DNA from: Deltaproteobacteria bacterium
Lineage (GTDB): Bacteria; Desulfobacterota; Binatia; UBA9968
NCBI GenBank assembly: GCA_016184235.1
Contig: JACPDC010000045.1
Span: 1 to 5,115 of the forward strand
DNA length: 5,115 bases
Direction of reading: 5' to 3'
The position numbers and the translations under genes are program-made. This document shows positions 1 through 4,630 of this stretch, piece by piece (the stretch's first letter is position 1; the number at the start of each line of letters is the position of its first letter). The notes beneath the pieces are model-generated. The model was not told the origin of the DNA, did not search any database, and was given only the letters and a program-made list of their open reading frames with translations.

Positions 1-278
1 AGGAGAAACTCCATGACCGCCCGCCGCGCCTCCAGCACCTTGGGGCTCTGGCTCTTCACCGCCATCCCTTCGCTCACCTGCGTGTTGCAGGCGATCTGCA
101 GCTTGGGCATCTTCTCGATCTCGACCAGACACATGCGGCAGTTCCCGGCGATCGGGAGCTTCGGATGGTAGCAGTAGTGGGGGATCGCGATGCCGACCTC
201 GGCAGCCGCCTCGATGACGGTCTTACCCTTGACCGTCGCGATCTCCCGCCCGTCGATGGTTAGTTTTACTAGATCCAT
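1..278 (-). CDS. nuoG: NADH-quinone oxidoreductase subunit G, N-terminal fragment
   Basis: This is the first 92 codons of the large Fe-S subunit of the peripheral NADH module of complex I; the gene continues past the left edge. Reading from ATG at 278, the protein begins MDLVKLTIDGREIATVKG, a plant-type ferredoxin fold. All four ligands of a [2Fe-2S] cluster (N1b position) are visible: Cys36, Cys47, Cys50 and Cys64, with the family spacing C-x10-C-x2-C-x13-C and the motif GNCRMCLVEIE. The segment ends at EARRAVMEFLL, which in the family leads into the His/Cys-rich 4Fe-4S binding region, not seen here. It follows nuoF with a 40-bp gap made largely of 9-bp repeats. The only Shine-Dalgarno-like sequence is AAGG one base before the ATG, which is poorly spaced. 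In most bacteria the full protein is several hundred residues long and ends in a molybdopterin-oxidoreductase-like domain; whether that is so here cannot be seen. Identification is firm. Confidence 0.95.
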   Translation of the reverse strand, partial: MDLVKLTIDGREIATVKGKTVIEAAAEVGIAIPHYCYHPKLPIAGNCRMCLVEIEKMPKLQIACNTQVSEGMAVKSQSPKVLEARRAVMEFL

Positions 279-281
279 GCC

Positions 282-326
282 TTAAAGTAGTTCAAGTCGT
301 TCAAGCCGTTTAAATCGTTCAAGCGG
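282..326. repeat. Five phased 9-bp tandem repeats in the nuoF-nuoG gap
   Basis: Five contiguous 9-mers on the plus strand: TTAAAGTAG, TTCAAGTCG, TTCAAGCCG, TTTAAATCG, TTCAAGCGG. The consensus is TTCAAGNCG. All units face the same way, in contrast to the related array at 2172-2234. The leftmost unit begins 4 bp from the nuoG start codon and the last overlaps the 3' end of nuoF, supplying its TGA stop. The repeats are seen directly; their function is unknown. Confidence 0.85.
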
Positions 327-1587
327 AAACAACGCACTTCTTTTGCGCTATGTGTGCCTCGAACTCGTCCCGGTACTTCTTGATGAATGCGGCTGCGGGC
401 CACGCCGCGGCGTCGCCGAAGGGACAAATCGTATTTCCCGTGATATTGCCGCTGATGCTGAGGATCAGATCCAGATCCCCCGGTTGTCCCTGCCCGTTCT
501 CGATCCGCCAAAAGATCTTCTCCATCCAGTGGCAGCCTTCGCGGCACGGGGTGCACTGCCCGCACGACTCGTGCGCGTAGAAGCGCGCGACGTTCCAGGC
601 CGCCTTGACCATGCAGGTCGACTCGTCCATCACGACGACGCCTCCGGAACCGAGCAGCGTGCCGGCCGCCTGCAGCGATTCATAATCCATGCGCACGCCT
701 TCGATCTCGTCGCCGCGCAGCACCGGCATGGAAACACCCCCCGGGATGACCCCTTTCAGCCGTCGACCGTTCGGGACCCCGCCGCAATCCACTTCCAAAA
801 ACTGCCTCAACGGGTAGCCCATTTCGAGCTCATAGACGCCGGGCTTGCGGATGTGGCCGCTGACGCTGAAGAGCTTGGTCCCTTTGCTCTTCTCCGTTCC
901 TATGGCCGCGTACTTCGCCGCGCCGTGATCGACAATCCACGGCAGCGCCGCCAGGGTCTCGACATTGTTCACCACGGTCGGGCAGCCGAAGAGCCCGTGC
1001 GTCGCCGGAAAGGGCGGCTTCACTTTGGGCCAGCCCCTGCCGCCCTCGAGAGAGGAGAGCAGGCCGGTCTCCTCGCCGCAGATGTAGGCGCCGGCGCCGC
1101 GGTGCAGGATAAGGTCGAGGCCGTAACCGGATCCGAGGATATTCTTTCCCAGGTAGCCTGCCTGAGCCGCCTCATCGATCGCCCTTTGCAGGACCTTCGC
1201 GCCGAAGGCGAGCTCGCCCCGGATGTAGATAAACGCCGTGTGAGACCGGATCGCGTAGGCGGCGAGAATCGTCCCTTCGATGACGGCATGCGGATCCCTC
1301 TCGATCAGCAGCCGATCCTTGAAGGTGCCCGGCTCGCTCTCGTCGGCGTTGCAGATAACATATTTCGGCTTGGGGCTGTCCTTGGGCACGAACCCCCACT
1401 TCATTCCGGTCGGAAAGCCCGCGCCGCCCCGGCCGCGAAGCCCCGACGCCTTGATCTCCTCTATCAACTGCTCGGGAAAGATCCCGCCCACGACCTTTTC
1501 CCACGCCCGATAGCCGCCGCGCGATTTATAAACCGCCAGCGTGTGGGAGTCCTTCACGTCCGTATTGCGGAGCAGGATCTTTTCCAT
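319..1587 (-). CDS. nuoF: NADH-quinone oxidoreductase subunit F (NADH/FMN-binding, 51 kDa-type)
   Basis: NuoF takes hydride from NADH onto FMN and passes electrons to cluster N3, at the cytoplasmic tip of complex I. The 422-residue protein is of family length. Visible landmarks in order are the glycine-rich GRGGAGFPTG (about 52-61) of the NADH/FMN pocket, NADESEPGTFKDR (80-92), GAGAYICGEET (164-174), PPFPATHG (191-198) with TVVNNVETL following, and the cluster N3 ligands Cys342, Cys345 and Cys348 in ESCGQCTPCREG plus Cys388 in TICPFGDAAAWP. The second signature reads GEETGLLSS where GEETALLES is usual, so two normally conserved positions differ. The ATG at 1587 is the only start that fits the family N-terminus; no Shine-Dalgarno sequence precedes it. 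The gene sits between nuoE (83 bp upstream) and nuoG. Its stop codon lies inside a 9-bp repeat unit. Long plus-strand open frames across this gene are shadows. Identification is firm. Confidence 0.97.
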   Translation of the reverse strand: MEKILLRNTDVKDSHTLAVYKSRGGYRAWEKVVGGIFPEQLIEEIKASGLRGRGGAGFPTGMKWGFVPKDSPKPKYVICNADESEPGTFKDRLLIERDPHAVIEGTILAAYAIRSHTAFIYIRGELAFGAKVLQRAIDEAAQAGYLGKNILGSGYGLDLILHRGAGAYICGEETGLLSSLEGGRGWPKVKPPFPATHGLFGCPTVVNNVETLAALPWIVDHGAAKYAAIGTEKSKGTKLFSVSGHIRKPGVYELEMGYPLRQFLEVDCGGVPNGRRLKGVIPGGVSMPVLRGDEIEGVRMDYESLQAAGTLLGSGGVVVMDESTCMVKAAWNVARFYAHESCGQCTPCREGCHWMEKIFWRIENGQGQPGDLDLILSISGNITGNTICPFGDAAAWPAAAFIKKYRDEFEAHIAQKKCVVSA

Positions 1588-1595
1588 AACAAATC

Positions 1596-1625
1596 AGGCG
1601 TGAGGCGTGAGGCGGAAGGCGTGAG
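1596..1625. repeat. Heptamer array AGGCGTG in the nuoE-nuoF gap
   Basis: Four in-phase 7-mers on the plus strand: AGGCGTG, AGGCGTG, AGGCGGA, AGGCGTG, then AG. It starts 8 bp upstream of the nuoF ATG. Together with the block at 1642-1670, which reads AGGCGAC-like on the opposite strand, it forms an imperfect inverted repeat around a 16-bp spacer. No function is known from the sequence. Confidence 0.8.
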
Positions 1626-1641
1626 TTAATTGAAGAGGGAC

Positions 1642-1670
1642 TGTTGCCTGTTGCCTACCGCCTGTCGCCT
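1642..1670. repeat. Heptamer array TGTTGCC in the nuoE-nuoF gap
   Basis: Four in-phase 7-mers on the plus strand: TGTTGCC, TGTTGCC, TACCGCC, TGTCGCC, then T. Read on the minus strand they are AGGCGAC, AGGCGGT, AGGCAAC, AGGCAAC, sharing the AGGC core and 7-bp period with the array at 1596-1625 but in inverted orientation. The block abuts the nuoE stop codon directly (TGA at 1671-1673). Confidence 0.8.
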
Positions 1671-2144
1671 TCATTTTAAGCTCCGTAGTATCTCCTCGAT
1701 CTTTTCCTTGGAGAGATTCTCGTAGTAATCGTCGTTGATCTGCATCATCGGGCCTGTGCCGCATGAGGCGAGGCACTCCACTTCCGACAGCGTGAACCTG
1801 CCGTCCGGCGTAGTCTCCCCCGTCCGAATCCCGAGCTTTGCCTTGAGCAGCTCCGTGATCTTCTCCGCTCCGGCAAGCGCGCACGAAAGAGTGCGGCAGA
1901 CCTGGATGTGGTGCTTCCCGATCGGCTTCATGTTGAGCATCGTGTAGAAAGTGACCACGCCGTAGACCCGCGCCGGGGAGAGCCCCATCAGCTTGGCGAC
2001 GTACTCGATCGCCTCCGAGCCCAGATACCCGAATTCCCCTTGCGCCAGGTAGAGCACCGGGAGCATCGCCGCCTCTTTCTTGGGATAGCGGCCGACGGTC
2101 TCCTCGAATCTCTTCAATGTCTCCGGTGAGAATTCCACAGCCAT
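1671..2144 (-). CDS. nuoE: NADH-quinone oxidoreductase subunit E (24 kDa-type, [2Fe-2S])
   Basis: NuoE is the thioredoxin-fold [2Fe-2S] subunit that pairs with NuoF in the NADH-oxidising module and carries cluster N1a. From the ATG at 2144 the protein is 157 residues, normal for the family, beginning MAVEFSPETLKRFEE. The helical N-terminal part contains AAMLPVLYLAQGEFGYL, followed by VYGVVTFYTMLNMKPIGKH. Counting from the ATG, the cluster ligands are Cys83 and Cys88 (VCRTLSC) and Cys124 and Cys128 (ECLASCGTGPMMQIND), spacing C-x4-C and C-x3-C as expected. An in-frame GTG four codons upstream (2156) is an alternative start, with AAAGGG 12 nt before it; I prefer the ATG because it gives the usual N-terminus and ATG is the commoner start, but neither has a convincing ribosome binding site. 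It is separated from nuoD by a repeat-filled gap of about 130 bp. Identification is firm; the start is uncertain by 12 nt. Confidence 0.96.
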   Translation of the reverse strand: MAVEFSPETLKRFEETVGRYPKKEAAMLPVLYLAQGEFGYLGSEAIEYVAKLMGLSPARVYGVVTFYTMLNMKPIGKHHIQVCRTLSCALAGAEKITELLKAKLGIRTGETTPDGRFTLSEVECLASCGTGPMMQINDDYYENLSKEKIEEILRSLK

Positions 2145-2171
2145 CTCTGTCAGCACCGTGTTTCGGGACCC

Positions 2172-2234
2172 TTTGAACGATTTGAACGGTTCGAACGGTT
2201 TGAACTGTTCAAGTCGTTTAAGCCGTTCAAGCTG
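2172..2234. repeat. Seven phased 9-bp repeats forming an inverted array in the nuoD-nuoE gap
   Basis: Seven contiguous 9-mers on the plus strand: TTTGAACGA, TTTGAACGG, TTCGAACGG, TTTGAACTG, TTCAAGTCG, TTTAAGCCG, TTCAAGCTG. The first four read (T)TTGAACGG; the last three are the same motif on the other strand (CTTGAACGG, CTTAAACGA, CTTGAACAG). The switch occurs at the perfect palindrome TTGAACTGTTCAA (2200-2212). Folding around position 2206 pairs about 20 of 28 positions by Watson-Crick plus two wobbles, so the nuo transcript could form a long imperfect hairpin upstream of nuoE. The right half matches the unit type seen at 282-326. Confidence 0.85.
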
Positions 2235-2273
2235 TCAGCTTCCAACACTCGGCCCTCATTGCTGACTGCTGTC
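2231..2273. repeat. Short heptamer pair and inverted GCTGAC motif next to nuoD 3' end
   Basis: TGCTGAC and TGCTGTC lie back to back at 2260-2273, just beyond the nuoD stop. GCTGTCAGC at 2231-2239 is a 9-bp palindrome overlapping the end of the 9-mer array. GCTGAC near 2261 and GTCAGC at 2234-2239 are inverted copies about 21 bp apart and could close a weak stem. Only two heptamers are present, so this may be a degenerate remnant of a third repeat type or chance. Confidence 0.35.
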
Positions 2274-2274
2274 G

Positions 2275-3465
2275 CTACCGGTCACACTCGCCGCCGATCA
2301 TATTGATCATGCCGAAAGTCGGAATGATGTCCGCCACCATGGCGCCCCGGATCATCTCGTGGAAGGCCGACATGGCGATAAAACAGGGCGGCCGCACCCG
2401 CACGCGGTAGGGCCTGCCCCCCCCGTCGCTTACGATGTAAAAGCCCAGCTCCCCGTTGCCCCCTTCCACGGGAAGGTAGACCTCTCCCGCGGGCACGTGG
2501 ATCCCCTCCATGATAATCTTGAAATGGTGCATCAGCCCTTCGATGCTGTTGTAGACCTTTTCCTTCTCCGGCAGAACCACGCGCGGATCGTCCAAGAGCA
2601 CCGGTCCCACGGGCATCTTCTCGAGGGCCTGCTCGACAATCCGCATGCTCTGCCCGATCTCCAGCATGCGGCAGATGAAGCGGTCGTAGTTGTCTCCCCT
2701 GGCTCCGAGCGGGACTTCGAAATCGAGCTGGCCGTAAACCAGATAGGGCTGGGCCTTGCGCACGTCGTAGGAGACTCCGGTGGAGCGCAGGACGGGCCCG
2801 GTGAGCCCGTAGGACAGCGCCAGCTCCCGCGAGATCGCTCCGGTGCCGGACATGCGGTCGATAAAGATCCGGTTGCGGGAGAGAAGCCGCTCGCAGTCCG
2901 CGATCAGCCTTCTGGTTTTCTCAAACGCCTTTGCGACCTGCTCGCCGAAGTCCTCGGGAAGATCGTGCTTGACGCCGCCGATGCGGGTGTAAGAAATCGT
3001 CAGCCGCGCTCCGGTCACCGCCTCGATGATCCGCATAAGGAGCTCGCGCGCCTCGACCAGATAGAAGCCCACGGTGATCGCCCCGAGCTCCGAGGCGGCC
3101 ATGCCGCAGCAGGTCAAATGGTCGGTAATGCGCGACAGCTCGCTCATGATGACCCGGATAAATTGACAGCGCGGCGGGGTCTCCACTCCCAGGAGCTTCT
3201 CCACCGCCAGCGCGTAGCCGACGTTGTTGATCAGGGGAGAGACATAATTGAGACGGTCCGTGTAGGGGATCACCTGCGTCCAGGTCGCCTGCTCGCACAT
3301 CTTGGCGAAGCCGCGGTGCAGGAAGCCCACCGCCACGTCGCACTCGAGGACCTTCTCTCCCTCCAGTTTGAGATCGAACTTGATAGTCCCATGGGTCGCA
3401 GGATGGGAGGGGCCCATCTGCAGGTCCATGGTCTCCACCGGAAGCTCTTTGAGATCAGCTTTCAT
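2275..3465 (-). CDS. nuoD: NADH-quinone oxidoreductase subunit D (49 kDa-type)
   Basis: NuoD lines the quinone-binding pocket of complex I where the peripheral arm meets the membrane arm; it is related to the large subunit of NiFe hydrogenases. From the ATG at 3465 it has 396 residues, close to the usual 400. The N-terminal loop reads MGPSHPATHG, and the stretch YTDRLNYVS follows. The His of THG (residue 25) and the Tyr of LNY (residue 74) are 49 apart, as are the quinone-contacting His59 and Tyr108 of the bovine 49 kDa subunit. Later landmarks are GFYLVEARELLMRI, the segment GVSYDVRKAQPY, and the C-terminal end INMIGGECDR. A GTG three codons upstream (3474) is a possible alternative start; neither has a clear Shine-Dalgarno sequence, so coupling to nuoC translation is likely. 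It lies 19 nt after the nuoC stop and is a separate gene, not a nuoCD fusion. Its usual partner NuoB is not encoded here. Confidence 0.97.
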   Translation of the reverse strand: MKADLKELPVETMDLQMGPSHPATHGTIKFDLKLEGEKVLECDVAVGFLHRGFAKMCEQATWTQVIPYTDRLNYVSPLINNVGYALAVEKLLGVETPPRCQFIRVIMSELSRITDHLTCCGMAASELGAITVGFYLVEARELLMRIIEAVTGARLTISYTRIGGVKHDLPEDFGEQVAKAFEKTRRLIADCERLLSRNRIFIDRMSGTGAISRELALSYGLTGPVLRSTGVSYDVRKAQPYLVYGQLDFEVPLGARGDNYDRFICRMLEIGQSMRIVEQALEKMPVGPVLLDDPRVVLPEKEKVYNSIEGLMHHFKIIMEGIHVPAGEVYLPVEGGNGELGFYIVSDGGGRPYRVRVRPPCFIAMSAFHEMIRGAMVADIIPTFGMINMIGGECDR

Positions 3466-3484
3466 AGCCGGCACGGGCGGGGCA

Positions 3485-4045
3485 TCAGCGCTTGGCCGTC
3501 AATTTCTGCTGCAACTGCAAAAGCTTATTGTCGGATCTTTGATCGACGAATGTCCCCGCCAGCTCCCGCTCCGGCACCAGCGGCTGGCGCTGGTTGACCG
3601 GATAATCCTTGCGCAGGGGATGGCCCTCGAATTCTTCGTAGAGCAGGACTCTGCGGAGATCCGGATGGCCGCGGAAGCGGATGCCGAACATGTCCCAGAC
3701 CTCGCGCTCCAGCCAGTTGGCCCCCTTCCACAACGGGACGAGCGAATCGACCGCCGGATCCTCTTGCGGCACCGGAACTTTGACTCTCAGGCGATGGCCG
3801 GCCTTGAGCGAATAGAGGTGATAGACCACCTCGAAGCGCGGCGACTTCTTTCCCAGATAATCCACGGCGGTGATATCCGTCAGAAAACTCAAATCGATCT
3901 GCGGGTCCTCTTTGAGGAAGCGAAATATCTCTCTGAGTTCCTCCCGCGCGACGACGATCGTGTCGTCGCCGCGGAAGGCATGAGAGTCGAGGATCTTGCC
4001 GCCGAGCCGCGCGCGCAGGTACGAGATATTTGGGCTATCTTCCAT
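3485..4045 (-). CDS. nuoC: NADH-quinone oxidoreductase subunit C (30 kDa-type)
   Basis: NuoC is a non-redox structural subunit of the hydrophilic connecting module, bound to NuoD. The 186-residue protein has family length and shows the 30 kDa signature at about 113-134: EREVWDMFGIRFRGHPDLRR, followed by VLLYEEFEGHPLRKDYPV. Upstream, LSFLTDITAVDYL (52-64) and FEVVYHLYS (71-79) are also typical. The ATG at 4045 is 6 nt after the nuoA stop codon. The only purine-rich sequence, GGGGA, abuts the ATG directly, so translation is probably coupled to nuoA. In the standard order nuoB lies between nuoA and nuoC; here there is no room for it. The C-terminus (NKLLQLQQKLTAKR) is unremarkable. Identification is firm. 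Confidence 0.96.
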   Translation of the reverse strand: MEDSPNISYLRARLGGKILDSHAFRGDDTIVVAREELREIFRFLKEDPQIDLSFLTDITAVDYLGKKSPRFEVVYHLYSLKAGHRLRVKVPVPQEDPAVDSLVPLWKGANWLEREVWDMFGIRFRGHPDLRRVLLYEEFEGHPLRKDYPVNQRQPLVPERELAGTFVDQRSDNKLLQLQQKLTAKR

Positions 4046-4051
4046 TCCCCG

Positions 4052-4408
4052 CTAATCCCACTCCAGAGCCCCTTTCTTCCACACGTAGACGAAGCCGACG
4101 ACAAGTATGGCGAGGAAAATCCCCATCTCCACAAGGCCGAAAACGCCGAGGCGGCGAAACAGGATCGCCCAGGGGTAGAGGAAGACCACTTCGATATCGA
4201 AGATCAAAAAAAGCATGGCGACGAGGTAAAATTTTACCGAGAAGCGCACGCGCGCGTCCCCTCGGGGCGGGTTGCCCGATTCAAAGGGCTCTTCTTTGGC
4301 GGGGTTGGTTTTTTTCGGGCCGATTCCTTGAGCGATGCAGAGCAGGGAGACGACCACGACCCCGGCGAAGAAAAACATGACTACGACCGGAAAGAAGGGG
4401 TGAGCCAT
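4052..4408 (-). CDS. nuoA: NADH-quinone oxidoreductase subunit A
   Basis: NuoA is a small membrane subunit of complex I next to NuoH, NuoJ and the quinone site. With the ATG at 4408 it has 118 residues and three predicted membrane helices: about 5-27, 60-83 and 91-110. The loop between helices 1 and 2 holds the conserved PFESG (41-45), and helix 2 has the family signature KFYLVAMLFLIFDIEVVFLY with the acidic pair Asp71 and Glu73. The end, WKKGALEWD, is typical. A start four codons earlier (ATG at 4420) is in frame, but it is preceded only by a run of eight T and no ribosome binding site, whereas ATG 4408 has GGGAG five bases upstream; I therefore chose 4408. It is the first gene of the operon, about 210 bp downstream of groEL, and is followed 6 nt later by nuoC. 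Confidence 0.93.
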   Translation of the reverse strand: MAHPFFPVVVMFFFAGVVVVSLLCIAQGIGPKKTNPAKEEPFESGNPPRGDARVRFSVKFYLVAMLFLIFDIEVVFLYPWAILFRRLGVFGLVEMGIFLAILVVGFVYVWKKGALEWD

Positions 4409-4413
4409 AAAGT

Positions 4414-4418
4414 CTCCC
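4414..4418 (-). promoter_or_regulatory. Ribosome binding site deciding the nuoA start
   Basis: On the minus strand GGGAG is followed by ACTTT and then ATG at 4408. This is the best Shine-Dalgarno match in the operon and overlaps the upstream in-frame ATG at 4420, arguing that 4408 is the real start. Confidence 0.6.
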
Positions 4419-4421
4419 ATT

Positions 4422-4455
4422 AAAAAAAACCATACCCCCCAATGGAGAGGTACGG
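4422..4455 (-). terminator. Terminator-like hairpin with U8 tract in the nuo leader (possible attenuator)
   Basis: On the minus strand CCGTACCTCTC (4455-4445) pairs with GGGGGGTATGG (4440-4430) across a CATT loop. This makes an 11-bp uninterrupted stem containing three G-U wobbles, and it is followed at once by eight T (4429-4422). The three wobbles become A-C mismatches in plus-strand RNA, so the structure is specific to transcripts running toward nuoA. It ends two to fifteen bases before the candidate nuoA start codons and downstream of the promoter candidate, so it could attenuate nuo transcription or be a second backstop for groEL. Function is inferred. Confidence 0.6.
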
Positions 4456-4492
4456 AGGAATCACTCTGAGGCTGGCAGCAATCTTGAGATTT

Positions 4493-4521
4493 TCTCTATT
4501 GGAAAAAGGGCAGGAAGTCAA
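4493..4521 (-). promoter_or_regulatory. Candidate sigma-70-type promoter for the nuo operon
   Basis: On the minus strand TTGACT (4521-4516) is five of six to the -35 consensus and is separated by 17 bp from TAGAGA (4498-4493), a weak -10 (three of six). Transcription would start near 4487, giving a leader of about 70-80 nt that includes the hairpin at 4422-4455. It lies downstream of the groEL terminator, where an operon promoter is needed. The -10 is poor, so this is tentative. Confidence 0.4.
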
Positions 4522-4575
4522 GGTAACAGACAGACCACCTTCCCGATCTCTCAACTCCGGTCGTACCTTCCGTGC

Positions 4576-4611
4576 AAAATAAAAAGGGGGCTTGGAAAGC
4601 CCCCTTTTTTT
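4576..4611 (-). terminator. Intrinsic terminator after groEL, probably bidirectional
   Basis: The stem AAAAAGGGGGCTT (4581-4593) and AAGCCCCCTTTTT (4597-4609) is a perfect 13-bp inverted repeat with a 3-base loop. In the minus-strand transcript it is followed by UUUUUAUUUU; on the plus strand by seven T. It begins about 20 bp after the groEL stop codon and separates groEL from the nuo operon. Confidence 0.9.
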
Positions 4612-4630
4612 CGAATCGCACAAAGCGATT

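Noticed and set aside
269..565. Minus-strand frame ending in LNDLNGLNDLN
   Set aside because: It overlaps nuoF in another frame, and the repetitive end is only the translation of the 9-bp repeats.
343..1629. Long plus-strand open frame of 428 codons opposite nuoF
   Set aside because: It lies entirely antisense to an unmistakable nuoF with all cofactor motifs; its product is low-complexity, rich in Arg, Asp and Ala, as expected from reading a GC-rich gene backwards.
2172..2234. CRISPR array
   Set aside because: Units are 9 bp and contiguous with no spacers; there are no cas genes in the window.
2158..2265. Short plus-strand frame through the 9-mer array, encoding LNDLNG-like residues
   Set aside because: The 9-bp period keeps any frame open, so openness is no evidence; there is no ribosome binding site and the direction opposes the operon.
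3466..3484. Fused nuoCD gene as in enterobacteria
   Set aside because: nuoC ends in a clear TGA at 3487-3485 and nuoD begins in a different frame after it; both proteins have normal separate lengths.
2359..3597. Long plus-strand open frame of 412 codons opposite nuoD and nuoC
   Set aside because: It is antisense to well-conserved nuoD and nuoC, spans two genes and a junction, and shows no recognisable domain.
4046..4060. A nuoB remnant or pseudogene between nuoA and nuoC
   Set aside because: Only six bases separate the genes, and both flanking proteins have normal ends, so no remnant exists.
3302..4423. Plus-strand open frame of 373 codons opposite nuoD, nuoC and nuoA
   Set aside because: It crosses three real genes on the other strand, has no ribosome binding site or domain, and is a codon-usage shadow.
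4420..4623. Minus-strand frame of 67 codons between groEL and nuoA
   Set aside because: It contains the entire groEL terminator, the promoter candidate and the leader hairpin, and its residues reflect those structures; it is not a gene.
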